Shown piece by piece: positions 1 through 5,606 of a stretch of DNA of 34,548 bases (its first letter is position 1; each line of letters opens with the position of its first letter). A model generated the notes under the pieces. That model had not been told where the DNA came from. It did no database searches and was given only the letters and a program-made list of their open reading frames with translations. Both the position numbers and the translations under genes were made by a program. The stretch covers positions 1 through 34,548 of the forward strand of contig JAJYKL010000042.1 of assembly GCA_021788625.1 (NCBI GenBank), given 5' to 3'. The stretch comes from Chloroflexota bacterium. Its GTDB lineage: Bacteria > Chloroflexota > Anaerolineae > J036 > Brachytrichaceae.

Positions 1-108
1 GCCGCATCCCGCGCCGCAGCCCACGCCGCAGCCCCCGCCGCATCCCGCGCCGCAGCCCCCGCCGCAGCCCCCGCCGCAGCCCCCGCCGCAGCCCCCGCCG
101 CAGCCCAC
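1..108. repeat. 12-bp tandem repeat, left part (9 units)
   Basis: Nine perfect-length 12-bp units of the form GCCGCA[T/G]CCC[G/A/C]C. Variation is confined to position 7 and position 11, which on the minus strand changes Asp/Ala and Arg/Trp/Gly in a 4-residue repeat. The array is the left half of a 22-unit array broken by the window ends. Confidence 0.95.
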
Positions 109-512
109 GCCGGTCGAGTGAATAACTTCCACGACGGATCTGGCTTGCCGTCGGGCTTGAGCCAGCGGATTGCCGGCAGTTCCGCGACGCACTGCTTCGT
201 GTCCTGCCACCACTGCGGGTGTCGCACCGGGCGCAGCAACCGAGCCGCGCGGCAGACGATCTTGTGCGGGCCAGTGGACTCCGCGCCGAAGTCACGCCCC
301 TCGGCCTCGTACACCTCGCCGCCCCATTTGATCCAGTTGTAGGGTTCTTTCGTCAGGTGGATGCCCCACTCGCACAGGCTCAGGTCGCCCTCCATGGTGT
401 GCCAGTCGCCGGGTACCCAGTGGCCGGGCGACGTTTCGCGCGGCAGGCTCCATGCGAGCCTGCCGCCGTTGCAGGACTGTCCGTTGAGCAGTGTCTTATA
501 GAGTGTGGTCAC
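1..512 (-). CDS. DUF7666-like phage protein, N-terminal part (gene continues at 34547)
   Basis: This is the first part of one gene cut by the window ends; the rest lies at 34547-34238. It starts with GTG at 512-510, behind a GGAGGT Shine-Dalgarno at 522-517. The first ~133 residues form a globular domain (starts MTTLYKTLLNGQ; contains GDLSLCEWGIHLT and KIVCRAARLLRPV) that resembles the DUF7666 family of phage proteins, whose function is unknown. After FTRPA at about residue 134 the protein becomes a tetrapeptide repeat of the form [W/G/R][A/D]AA, encoded by the 12-bp DNA repeat. The longest uninterrupted frames across the repeat (Gly/Cys-rich and Arg/Gly-rich) are out of register with both flanking domains. 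With a 1-bp overlap between the ends, the joined gene is 822 nt (273 aa). Family assignment is from memory of the sequence pattern; the reading frame itself is clear. Confidence 0.75.
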   Translation of the reverse strand, partial: MTTLYKTLLNGQSCNGGRLAWSLPRETSPGHWVPGDWHTMEGDLSLCEWGIHLTKEPYNWIKWGGEVYEAEGRDFGAESTGPHKIVCRAARLLRPVRHPQWWQDTKQCVAELPAIRWLKPDGKPDPSWKLFTRPAWAAAGAAAGAAAGAAAGAAARDAAGAAAWAAARDA

Positions 513-514
513 GG

Positions 515-637
515 CTACCTCCTTTCCGCCCACTCCACCAGTTGCCAGTCCGAGTCCCTCGCGCCGTCGGCTTCGCGGAACTGCGCGTGGTAGCCGCCTA
601 CCGTGGCGTACACGCGCATCGCCTCGTCCTCGCTCAC
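515..637 (-). pseudogene. Small ORF with a probable 1-nt frameshift upstream
   Basis: The open frame from GTG at 637 gives 40 residues (VSEDEAMRVYATVGGY..., ending VEWAERR), with its stop 2 nt before the next gene's GTG. It has no Shine-Dalgarno sequence. Upstream, coherent sequence (RSRYYLGSCEDG) occurs in a different frame. Removing one C from the GGCCGG run at about 654-660 would join it to GYAYAWVSEDEA. This is either a decayed gene or a sequence error. No convincing start codon is visible further upstream. Function unknown. Confidence 0.35.
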
Positions 638-706
638 CCAGGCGTAGGCGTAGCCGGCCGTCCTCGCAACTGCCGAGGTAGTAGCGGGAACGGTGCTTGT
701 TGCTGC

Positions 707-1717
707 CTATTTGATGCGGCCCAAAGTGACCCGCACATCGTCGAGTGCCGCATCAGCCTGATCATCGGTCATATCACGGCCCAGTTTGGCCTGGCGCTGT
801 GCATGCGTTTGGTTGCCGTTGCCGGTGGTGCTTTGCGCGGTTTGGTCTACCTGTGCCGCCGGCGCGGCGAACGTGGGCCGCGGTTCTTCCACTGTTACTC
901 CGCCAACGACCTGGTAATCCCCTTCGATAGCATCTTTGTGATCCTCCTCCTGCGAGATCATCACTCCGCCATAGTTGCGGGTATCCGGTGCCGCATAGCC
1001 ATAGCGGCTGATGAAGCGCGAGAGGGCACGTTTATCAGCCCGGTCCGACCTCGAGTTTAGGGCAGCCTTGTGCGCGTCGATCTTGCCTGTTTTATAGATC
1101 GTGTCGCCCAACCGCTCATCCGCCTTGACGACGCCGATCGCCACCATCGGGGGGCAGAACGTGCCGTACCGTTCATTGACCATCGCCAGGATCTGATCGC
1201 GCGGGTATTCCAGTAGCTTCAGCTCGCGCGCATAGGCGATGCGCTGGTCGCTCCAACCGGCATGTCGCCGGTTGCTGGTGACCTCCACCATCCGTACGGT
1301 GTCCGTCGCATCTAGGTGGTACTCATCCGCGTAATCTTTCCATTGCAACGAGGTGGGGGTGAGACTTTTGAACGTGATGCTGAGTGTCTCGCCGCGCCGG
1401 GCCGCCGCTGTCACGGCGTCGTTGGCGCGCACTTTCGCCGCCACGTAAAGCCCAAGACCGGGGATGGCGTATAACTCGCCGCGCTCCGGCATCAGCCCGG
1501 AGGTCCGCTTGGCTATATATAAAGCCAGTACGAGTTCATCGCTTACGGCATATTCATCTGTGTCGATCCAATCGGCGCCGCGCTGGATGCGGCGCTTAGC
1601 CAGCAGGCCGGGGACGCTGGCACGCAGAATGCTCATTTCCAGTCTAATTTGTCCTTCATCGCCGTATTGGGTGATGGCGGTTTTCGAGTCAAACTGAATA
1701 AGGGATTTTTCAGTCAT
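707..1717 (-). CDS. Putative single-strand DNA annealing (RecT/Rad52-like) protein
   Basis: 336 residues from ATG at 1717, which lies 2 nt past the stop codon of the upstream gene (TGACATG); no strong Shine-Dalgarno is seen. The region LYIAKRTSGLMPERGELYAIPG, followed by alternating strands (YVAAKV, LSITFKS) and the helix SDRADKRALSRFISRYGYA, resembles the layout of phage RecT-type annealing proteins: a 'GLxP..gE.Y' core followed by a basic 'ARALR' helix. The C-terminal ~80 residues (from about 255) are acidic and low complexity. The early-operon position next to replication genes fits a recombination role. The assignment rests on pattern resemblance and could be wrong; a profile search would decide it. 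Confidence 0.4.
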   Translation of the reverse strand: MTEKSLIQFDSKTAITQYGDEGQIRLEMSILRASVPGLLAKRRIQRGADWIDTDEYAVSDELVLALYIAKRTSGLMPERGELYAIPGLGLYVAAKVRANDAVTAAARRGETLSITFKSLTPTSLQWKDYADEYHLDATDTVRMVEVTSNRRHAGWSDQRIAYARELKLLEYPRDQILAMVNERYGTFCPPMVAIGVVKADERLGDTIYKTGKIDAHKAALNSRSDRADKRALSRFISRYGYAAPDTRNYGGVMISQEEDHKDAIEGDYQVVGGVTVEEPRPTFAAPAAQVDQTAQSTTGNGNQTHAQRQAKLGRDMTDDQADAALDDVRVTLGRIK

Positions 1718-1718
1718 G

Positions 1719-1898
1719 TCATTCACTCCATTCTTCCGGCTCAAGTGCAGGGTCTGCCGCCGGCACATACTGCTCGTAGTCATCGTCGTCGGGAACGTCA
1801 TCATGCCCCTCGTGATCGCAGTACCACGAGCCGGGCTGCCCGTCATCCTCGGACTGCCACTTCATCGGCAGTCCGCATTCAGTGCATGTTCTTGCCAT
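1719..1898 (-). CDS. Small zinc-ribbon-like acidic protein (59 aa)
   Basis: Starts with ATG at 1898 behind a full GGAGGTGA Shine-Dalgarno (1909-1902), which also contains the stop of the upstream gene. The N-terminus has CTECG (a CxxC pair), and a WYCDHEGHDD segment supplies Cys/His, so a small metal-binding knuckle is likely. The C-terminal half is rich in Asp and Glu. It ends 2 nt before the annealing-protein gene, so the two are translationally close. Function unknown. Confidence 0.65.
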   Translation of the reverse strand: MARTCTECGLPMKWQSEDDGQPGSWYCDHEGHDDVPDDDDYEQYVPAADPALEPEEWSE

Positions 1899-1901
1899 AG
1901 G

Positions 1902-2057
1902 TCACCTCCACTGGCTGGCGACGAGGATCGCCGCCAGCCCTATCAGGCCGCCCAGGGCGCAGGCCCATATCAGCGTCATGAGCCGACTGTTCCGTTCGCG
2001 GATGAGTCGGGCGTTGTGCAGCTCCTGATAGCCCTTTTGGAAATGAAAGGGGTTCAT
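1902..2057 (-). CDS. Small single-pass membrane protein (51 aa)
   Basis: The ATG at 2057 overlaps the TAA of the upstream gene (TAATG). The first ~26 residues are polar and charged (ARLIRERNSRL). They are followed by one hydrophobic span of about 22 residues (LIWACALGGLIGLAAILVA) and a short SQWR tail. This predicts an inner-membrane protein with a cytoplasmic N-terminus. It sits in the early operon, so it is more likely a host-takeover or accessory protein than a lysis holin. Function unknown. Confidence 0.6.
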   Translation of the reverse strand: MNPFHFQKGYQELHNARLIRERNSRLMTLIWACALGGLIGLAAILVASQWR

Positions 2058-2326
2058 TATGCCCTCCCCGCTGCCTCGTCCGCACTTAAAAGCTGGACGG
2101 GTAAGGGCGTGCCTGGTGTTTGCGCGAAATCAGTCATGGCCTCACTGATGTTGTTCAGGTAGGCCACAAGTGCGGCCACGTCGTCAGGTCTGTTGACACT
2201 CCGGGCGCTGCTGACGGATGTGTAGCGCACGTAGAGCGTGCCATCGTCGCTGCGCGCGACTTCGGCTACCAGTGTCAAGTTGATGTACTTGCCCGAGGGC
2301 AACTTCACGAAATTCAATTGGTTCAC
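2057..2326 (-). CDS. Hypothetical phage protein (89 aa)
   Basis: Starts with GTG at 2326 behind GGAG (9 nt away). The sequence has a beta-rich start (FVKLPSGKYINLTLVAEVAR, then DGTLYVRYTS) and a helical DDVAALVAYLNNI segment, suggesting a small alpha/beta fold. It is the second gene of the leftward operon, between the ribbon-helix-helix regulator and the small membrane protein. I do not recognise the family. Confidence 0.6.
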   Translation of the reverse strand: MNQLNFVKLPSGKYINLTLVAEVARSDDGTLYVRYTSVSSARSVNRPDDVAALVAYLNNISEAMTDFAQTPGTPLPVQLLSADEAAGRA

Positions 2327-2407
2327 GATCTATCTCCGTTTAACGGCGTCCGCGTGCTATACTTGGAGATGCGAACGCCAACTGTTATAGGTAGGGGTTC
2401 AAGATGG

Positions 2408-2444
2408 GCGCCGGAGTCGTATCTCCCCGGCGCTCAGTTTTTTT
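2408..2444 (+). terminator. Hairpin followed by seven T on the plus strand
   Basis: Stem GCGCCGG (2408-2414) / CCGGCGC (2427-2433), loop 12 nt, then TCAG and T7 (2438-2444). It faces right, against the direction of the flanking genes. The 4-nt gap before the T run weakens it as a terminator. It could stop antisense transcription into the regulator gene. Confidence 0.35.
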
Positions 2445-2664
2445 GTGCCATCTTCGCCTCCTGCGTGACGTCGCGCGGCGTGGGCTGCGTCGCGGGCGTC
2501 GCGTGCGCCGTCTCAATGGCATTTTCGACCAGGACACGCAGCAGATTCGCCACGCTGCGCCGCTCCCGCTTGGCCAGCCGCTCCAAGGCGATCGCCGTAG
2601 AGAGCGACACCCGGAAACTGATGAGCTGGTTGATCGGTTCGTGCTCAATCGTTGATTCAGTCAT
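2434..2664 (-). CDS. Ribbon-helix-helix (CopG/Arc-like) transcriptional regulator
   Basis: 76 residues from ATG at 2664. Residues ~14-51 have the ribbon-helix-helix layout: a short strand (LISFRVS), a helix (TAIALERLAKRE) and a second helix (SVANLLRVLVENAIE). Such proteins bind DNA as dimers through the strand. The start at 2664 is preferred over an upstream ATG at 2682, because the -10 box (2676-2671) places the transcript start at about 2664. A 15-bp palindrome lies between the -35 and -10 boxes of its own promoter, so autorepression is a reasonable inference. It heads the leftward early operon and is the only recognisable DNA-binding regulator in the window. Confidence 0.7.
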   Translation of the reverse strand: MTESTIEHEPINQLISFRVSLSTAIALERLAKRERRSVANLLRVLVENAIETAHATPATQPTPRDVTQEAKMAQKN

Positions 2665-2670
2665 GTTTAC

Positions 2671-2699
2671 ATTGTACAACACGGTGTTGTGCTTGTCAA
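2671..2699 (-). promoter_or_regulatory. Leftward early promoter, sigma-70 type, apparently leaderless
   Basis: On the minus strand, -35 TTGACA (2699-2694), a 17-bp spacer and -10 TACAAT (2676-2671). The predicted +1 is at about 2664, exactly the A of the regulator's ATG, and there is no Shine-Dalgarno. This is the only clear leftward promoter seen upstream of the ~8.4 kb leftward gene run. Confidence 0.75.
2676..2690. promoter_or_regulatory. Palindromic operator in the leftward promoter spacer
   Basis: A perfect inverted repeat, ACAACAC-N-GTGTTGT, fills most of the spacer between -35 and -10 and overlaps the first base of the -10 box. A dimeric repressor bound here would block RNA polymerase. 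The adjacent ribbon-helix-helix protein is the obvious candidate. Confidence 0.6.
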
Positions 2700-2883
2700 C
2701 AGAATACTATGCGAAATGTGCAAGTCGATTTTGCTCACTTGCCCCAGGAATGCCCCCGGGACCGCACATGAGGGCCTACAGTGTGCCTGCAATGGGTCTG
2801 CATGAGTCATTCTGCCTTTGATTCGTCCTGGGCCATTCTGGCCGAAGGCGTTATGGTTGCCCCGTTTTGCTCATCTCCATGCG

Positions 2884-2919
2884 AGTTATTGCAATTTGCT
2901 TAAGTTGCACATAATAACT
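2884..2919. promoter_or_regulatory. Nested inverted repeat upstream of the rightward promoter
   Basis: Outer arms AGTTATT (2884-2890) / AATAACT (2913-2919) and inner arms GCAA (2891-2894) / TTGC (2905-2908). It ends one base before the -35 box, which suits an activator or repressor site. The remaining divergent region (2700-2883) contains no gene I can support. Confidence 0.4.
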
Positions 2920-2920
2920 A

Positions 2921-2948
2921 TTGACAACCTGAGCGCTGCGAATATAAT
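2921..2948 (+). promoter_or_regulatory. Rightward early promoter (perfect sigma-70 consensus)
   Basis: TTGACA (2921-2926), 16-bp spacer, TATAAT (2943-2948). Predicted +1 is near 2955, giving a ~27-nt leader with the Shine-Dalgarno TAGGAGA (2964-2970) before the ATG at 2982. Confidence 0.85.
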
Positions 2949-2981
2949 GTAGTCATACTGAGATAGGAGAATCAAACTGAA

Positions 2982-3230
2982 ATGGCTAATCTAGTTTTTT
3001 ACACGGCGCCAGTGGACCAAGGTCAGATCGTCGAGGTTTCTTACGCGATGACAGATGACGGTCATGTCATTTGTCGGGTGTTCGATGCCGGCGATCGTAC
3101 TACAGAGTACAGCATTAGCCAAGCATTAGTGAGTGATAGGGGCGACTACTGGAACGGTCCACCAGAAAATAAGCGATGGCGGAAGATTACAAAGGCGGAA
3201 GTCGACGACTATAACGGTGTGAGTTATTAA
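2982..3230 (+). CDS. Hypothetical protein, first gene of rightward early operon (82 aa)
   Basis: ATG at 2982 with AGGAGA 11 nt upstream, directly behind the consensus promoter. The protein is small, soluble and probably beta-rich (NLVFYTAPV, IVEVSYAM, HVICRVFDAG), with a Trp/Arg-rich end (WNGPPENKRWRKI). No family is recognised. Its position under the strongest promoter in the window suggests early, abundant expression, as for many host-takeover proteins; this is inference. Confidence 0.65.
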   Translation: MANLVFYTAPVDQGQIVEVSYAMTDDGHVICRVFDAGDRTTEYSISQALVSDRGDYWNGPPENKRWRKITKAEVDDYNGVSY

Positions 3231-3269
3231 GATCGCCAGGGAGGTGACTAACCTGGCCGGAGGAACAGC

Positions 3270-3353
3270 ATGAATGCAGTAAAAATTAGTGTGCATCATG
3301 GTGGTCTAAGCATGCTCTGGTTGGAGAGTGAATATCTTGACTGGATGAGGTGA
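3270..3353 (+). CDS. Very small ORF (27 aa)
   Basis: ATG at 3270 behind a good GGAGGAAC Shine-Dalgarno. It encodes 27 residues ending in EYLDWMR, with its stop 4 nt before the next ATG. The next gene's GAGGTGA Shine-Dalgarno overlaps its last codons, as in coupled operon genes. No recognisable domain. It may be a real microprotein or a translation-coupling leader. Confidence 0.45.
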   Translation: MNAVKISVHHGGLSMLWLESEYLDWMR

Positions 3354-3357
3354 CACA

Positions 3358-3762
3358 ATGGAACAGCTAACTCGGACACATGGTTATTGGTTTCGTGATC
3401 AAGAACATGTAAATTCGTTTGTGCTAGCCGCAGGTGAAGAACTGCCATCAGGTGTGGTTGATAACGGCGGTGATCCCGATGGTCCGGCATGGATACTGTG
3501 GAATTTAACTCGCGAGCAGGAACTGCTCGCCGAGCGACACAGTGGACGGCACGTATTCGGCTTCACGGCGCGTTACAACGCCGAGGCCATGAACCAGATG
3601 ATGGATCAATTCCTGTCCGGCGAGGACTGGAACGCCGTAGGGAGTGCTGGCGAAGGCTTCTTCATCGCCGAGTCCGACGCGCAACTCAGCCAGCGGACGG
3701 CTGAGCTGATGGACGAAGATAACAACCTGGACACCCTCGCGGCGCGTGTGAACGCTTTCTAG
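3358..3762 (+). CDS. Hypothetical acidic protein (134 aa)
   Basis: ATG at 3358 with GAGGTGA just upstream. It is a soluble acidic protein with an aromatic N-terminal half (GYWFRD, AWILWNL) and a helical acidic C-terminus (AELMDEDNNLDTLAARV). The central segment FTARYNAEAMNQMMDQFLSGEDW is followed by GEGFFIAESD. I recognise no family. It lies 8 nt upstream of the next gene in the 2982-4523 operon. Confidence 0.65.
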   Translation: MEQLTRTHGYWFRDQEHVNSFVLAAGEELPSGVVDNGGDPDGPAWILWNLTREQELLAERHSGRHVFGFTARYNAEAMNQMMDQFLSGEDWNAVGSAGEGFFIAESDAQLSQRTAELMDEDNNLDTLAARVNAF

Positions 3763-3770
3763 GAGACCAT

Positions 3771-4523
3771 ATGAATACCAACATCATCGAACGTCTAAGA
3801 GCCACCGCATTAGGTGGCGCACTCATCTATGAGTCTGGTGCGTGGCGCTGGTCGGATGGCACACCTGCACCAGAGGTGCATCCGCTCCGACTGCGCGACT
3901 GTGCGCCGAACTTTCGCATCAGCGCCGGTCACGTGGAGATACCGAAGGCATGGCACGAGCTGCGCTACTGGCCTGATGGCCGCGTAGACACCGACGCCGT
4001 CCGTGCCATCGAGACGCTGCTGATGGCTCCTCCAGCAACCATGATCTTCAATGAGGCTGGCACCGACTATCAGGATCGCCACCCTGGTTACCTCATTCCA
4101 CTCGCGGAGTGGGACGCGGCGATGAATTTCGTCGTCGGCGTGTCCTGGGACATGGCCGACCAGGAGGCCATCTATGCCAAGGCGGCCAGCCTGCGCGCGG
4201 CGCAACTAGGCAGCAGGGGCGGACGCGCCAGTACGCCGGCTCAGAATGCCGCGCGCGCGGCCAATGCCCAACACGCCGGGCGCAAGCCGTCAGATGCGCA
4301 CCCGCGCTGCTTCGGCGTGACCGATCGGCCGGGATATTTTGGCGACAGAACATCTATCCATAGTGCGCACACCACGAAGGGGGCAGCAAAGCGCGCGATG
4401 GGCAACGGATACGTCGATGAGCACGGCGAGCGCCGCCACCCGCGCTGCGTCGTGTATAGCGAAGAGGGCTTCGTGAAGGGGCAGACGATCTACGGCGATA
4501 TGTTCCCCAAAATCGTAGAGTGA
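3771..4523 (+). CDS. Hypothetical protein with a GGRA/GRKP basic segment (250 aa)
   Basis: ATG at 3771 behind AGGAG. The first ~140 residues are mixed and Trp-rich (AWRWSDG, AWHELRYW, WDAAMNFVVGVSWDM). Residues ~147-173 form a flexible basic segment (GSRGGRASTPAQ, then HAGRKPS) like the Gly/Arg/Ala motifs in many phage nucleic-acid-associated proteins. The C-terminal ~75 residues have a HPRC motif that occurs twice (HPRCFGV and HPRCVVY), a possible metal site or internal repeat. It is the last gene before the terminator at 4560. Function unknown. Confidence 0.6.
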   Translation: MNTNIIERLRATALGGALIYESGAWRWSDGTPAPEVHPLRLRDCAPNFRISAGHVEIPKAWHELRYWPDGRVDTDAVRAIETLLMAPPATMIFNEAGTDYQDRHPGYLIPLAEWDAAMNFVVGVSWDMADQEAIYAKAASLRAAQLGSRGGRASTPAQNAARAANAQHAGRKPSDAHPRCFGVTDRPGYFGDRTSIHSAHTTKGAAKRAMGNGYVDEHGERRHPRCVVYSEEGFVKGQTIYGDMFPKIVE

Positions 4524-4559
4524 CGGCTGCCCTAAATATCCGAAGTGCCAATATATCCC

Positions 4560-4586
4560 AAGCCCGGCCCCTCGCCGGGCCTTTTT
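4560..4586 (+). terminator. Rho-independent terminator ending the early rightward operon
   Basis: Stem GCCCGGC (4562-4568) / GCCGGGC (4574-4580), 5-nt loop, followed by CTTTTT. It lies 37 nt after the stop of the upstream gene. The stem is almost the same as that of the leftward terminator at 28794-28819. Confidence 0.85.
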
Positions 4587-4609
4587 GCCGCGGTCATGGC
4601 CGCCGCATC

Positions 4610-4638
4610 TTGACGCAATAGAATCTGTGCTCTATCAT
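4610..4638 (+). promoter_or_regulatory. Rightward promoter before the late region, apparently leaderless
   Basis: TTGACG (4610-4615), 17-bp spacer, TATCAT (4633-4638). The predicted +1 is 4645-4646, coinciding with the A of an ATG at 4646. No Shine-Dalgarno is present. It is the last recognisable promoter before ~24 kb of late genes. Confidence 0.65.
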
Positions 4639-4645
4639 GTCCGCA

Positions 4646-4870
4646 ATGGCGGATGACTTGTCGCACGTCCAGGTTTGCTCTGATCTTCAGAAAACGATGG
4701 CCGAGGCCATCATCATCCTGGTGGCTCAGATCGAGCGCGAGACACGCACCGCCGGTTACGCTACCTGCAATGGCATTTACCGCCTCAAGTTCCAGGGTCA
4801 CCAAGTGGAGATGAGCTTCGAGCGATTCCATGGCGCTACCACTTCCACCGCAAAACCGGACTATAATTAA
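4646..4870 (+). CDS. Hypothetical protein between promoter and late-operon terminator (74 aa)
   Basis: The ATG at 4646 is chosen rather than 4637, because 4637 lies inside the -10 box of its own promoter. The protein begins MADDLSHVQVC, has a helical segment (TMAEAIIILVAQIERE) and then strands (GIYRLKFQGHQVEMSFERF). No family is recognised. It is a single-gene unit bounded by a leaderless promoter and a strong terminator immediately upstream of the late genes. A role in late control, such as antitermination, is therefore possible but unsupported by homology. Confidence 0.6.
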   Translation: MADDLSHVQVCSDLQKTMAEAIIILVAQIERETRTAGYATCNGIYRLKFQGHQVEMSFERFHGATTSTAKPDYN

Positions 4871-4901
4871 TCGCTAACTGAATATCGCCGAACGTTTTCA
4901 C

Positions 4902-4931
4902 GCGGCGCACTCAAGAGAGTGCGCCGCTTTT
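4902..4931 (+). terminator. Strong terminator directly upstream of the late operon
   Basis: Perfect 11-bp stem GCGGCGCACTC (4902-4912) / GAGTGCGCCGC (4917-4927), AAGA tetraloop, then TTTT. It is 21 nt upstream of the holin-like start, with no promoter visible in between, so late genes probably depend on read-through or antitermination. Confidence 0.85.
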
Positions 4932-4952
4932 GTTTCCGGAGGCATACATACC

Positions 4953-5192
4953 ATGTCAGGCACGCTCAACTCGCTCTTGCACTCGCGCAAGTTCCTCTTG
5001 CTGCTCATGGACGCGGTGCTTTCCATCGTGCTCTACTTCGTCGGCAAGTACGGTTCCGCCAGCCTGCTGGACGACATGAAGTTTCTCATCGGCGTGTTAC
5101 AACCGGTGTGGATCACCATCATCTACACCGTGGCCAAAGAGGATGCCGCGGCATGGACGTCCGGCGTGGCACCCAGCAAACCTGTGAAATAG
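4953..5192 (+). CDS. Putative holin (two membrane segments, 79 aa)
   Basis: ATG at 4953 with CCGGAGG upstream. Two hydrophobic spans are visible: residues ~13-31 (KFLLLLMDAVLSIVLYFVG) and ~43-60 (FLIGVLQPVWITIIYTVA). They are separated by a short charged loop, and the C-terminus is short and hydrophilic. Size and topology fit a class II holin, which opens the inner membrane at the end of infection. Position supports this: it is the first late gene, two genes upstream of the endolysin. No specific holin family is recognised. Confidence 0.6.
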   Translation: MSGTLNSLLHSRKFLLLLMDAVLSIVLYFVGKYGSASLLDDMKFLIGVLQPVWITIIYTVAKEDAAAWTSGVAPSKPVK

Positions 5193-5194
5193 TC

Positions 5195-5602
5195 ATGCCT
5201 ACCGCAGACCAACTTAGCGCCATCGACCATCTCGCTTCTACCGTCGGTGTCCCAACATTTATTATCCTCGTCTTCTTCATCCTCGTCTTCGCAGCGTTCA
5301 AGTGGATCATCTGGCCGAGCCTTATATTGCGCCAGATGCGTCTGGATGATGAACATGCCAGGTTTATTGATAAACAGGAAATCGAGCACTCTCTACGGCA
5401 TAAGGAATATCTGGAATCATTCCGAGTGAACATGGAGGTGAACCAGGCGACAGCCAAGGTGCTCATCATGTTGCAGCAACAAATGGTGGAAGATTTGAAG
5501 GAATCGGATGCTCATGAGATCAATGCTATGCGTCGCAATGATGAGTTGCGTGAGTTGCTCAATCGACGCTTCGATGATTTGATACGCATCATACAAGGAT
5601 AG
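5195..5602 (+). CDS. Membrane-anchored coiled-coil protein, lysis cassette (135 aa)
   Basis: ATG at 5195, 2 nt after the holin-like gene. An N-terminal hydrophobic span at residues ~20-43 (FIILVFFILVFAAFKWIIW) is followed by a long charged helical region (RLDDEHARFIDKQEIEH to the C-terminus) likely to form a coiled coil. Single N-terminal anchor plus coiled coil is the topology of i-spanins and also of some holin-accessory proteins. No partner lipoprotein (o-spanin) was seen. It sits 4 nt upstream of the endolysin, so a lysis role is likely; which one is open. Confidence 0.55.
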   Translation: MPTADQLSAIDHLASTVGVPTFIILVFFILVFAAFKWIIWPSLILRQMRLDDEHARFIDKQEIEHSLRHKEYLESFRVNMEVNQATAKVLIMLQQQMVEDLKESDAHEINAMRRNDELRELLNRRFDDLIRIIQG

Positions 5603-5606
5603 GTAA

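Noticed and set aside
2680-2806. 47-codon minus-strand ORF in the divergent region
   Set aside because: It would run through the leftward promoter and operator, and its composition is not protein-like.
2120-2821. 233-residue plus-strand open frame across the leftward genes and divergent region
   Set aside because: It lies antisense to three well-supported minus-strand elements and crosses a promoter and operator; no Shine-Dalgarno and no recognisable protein pattern.
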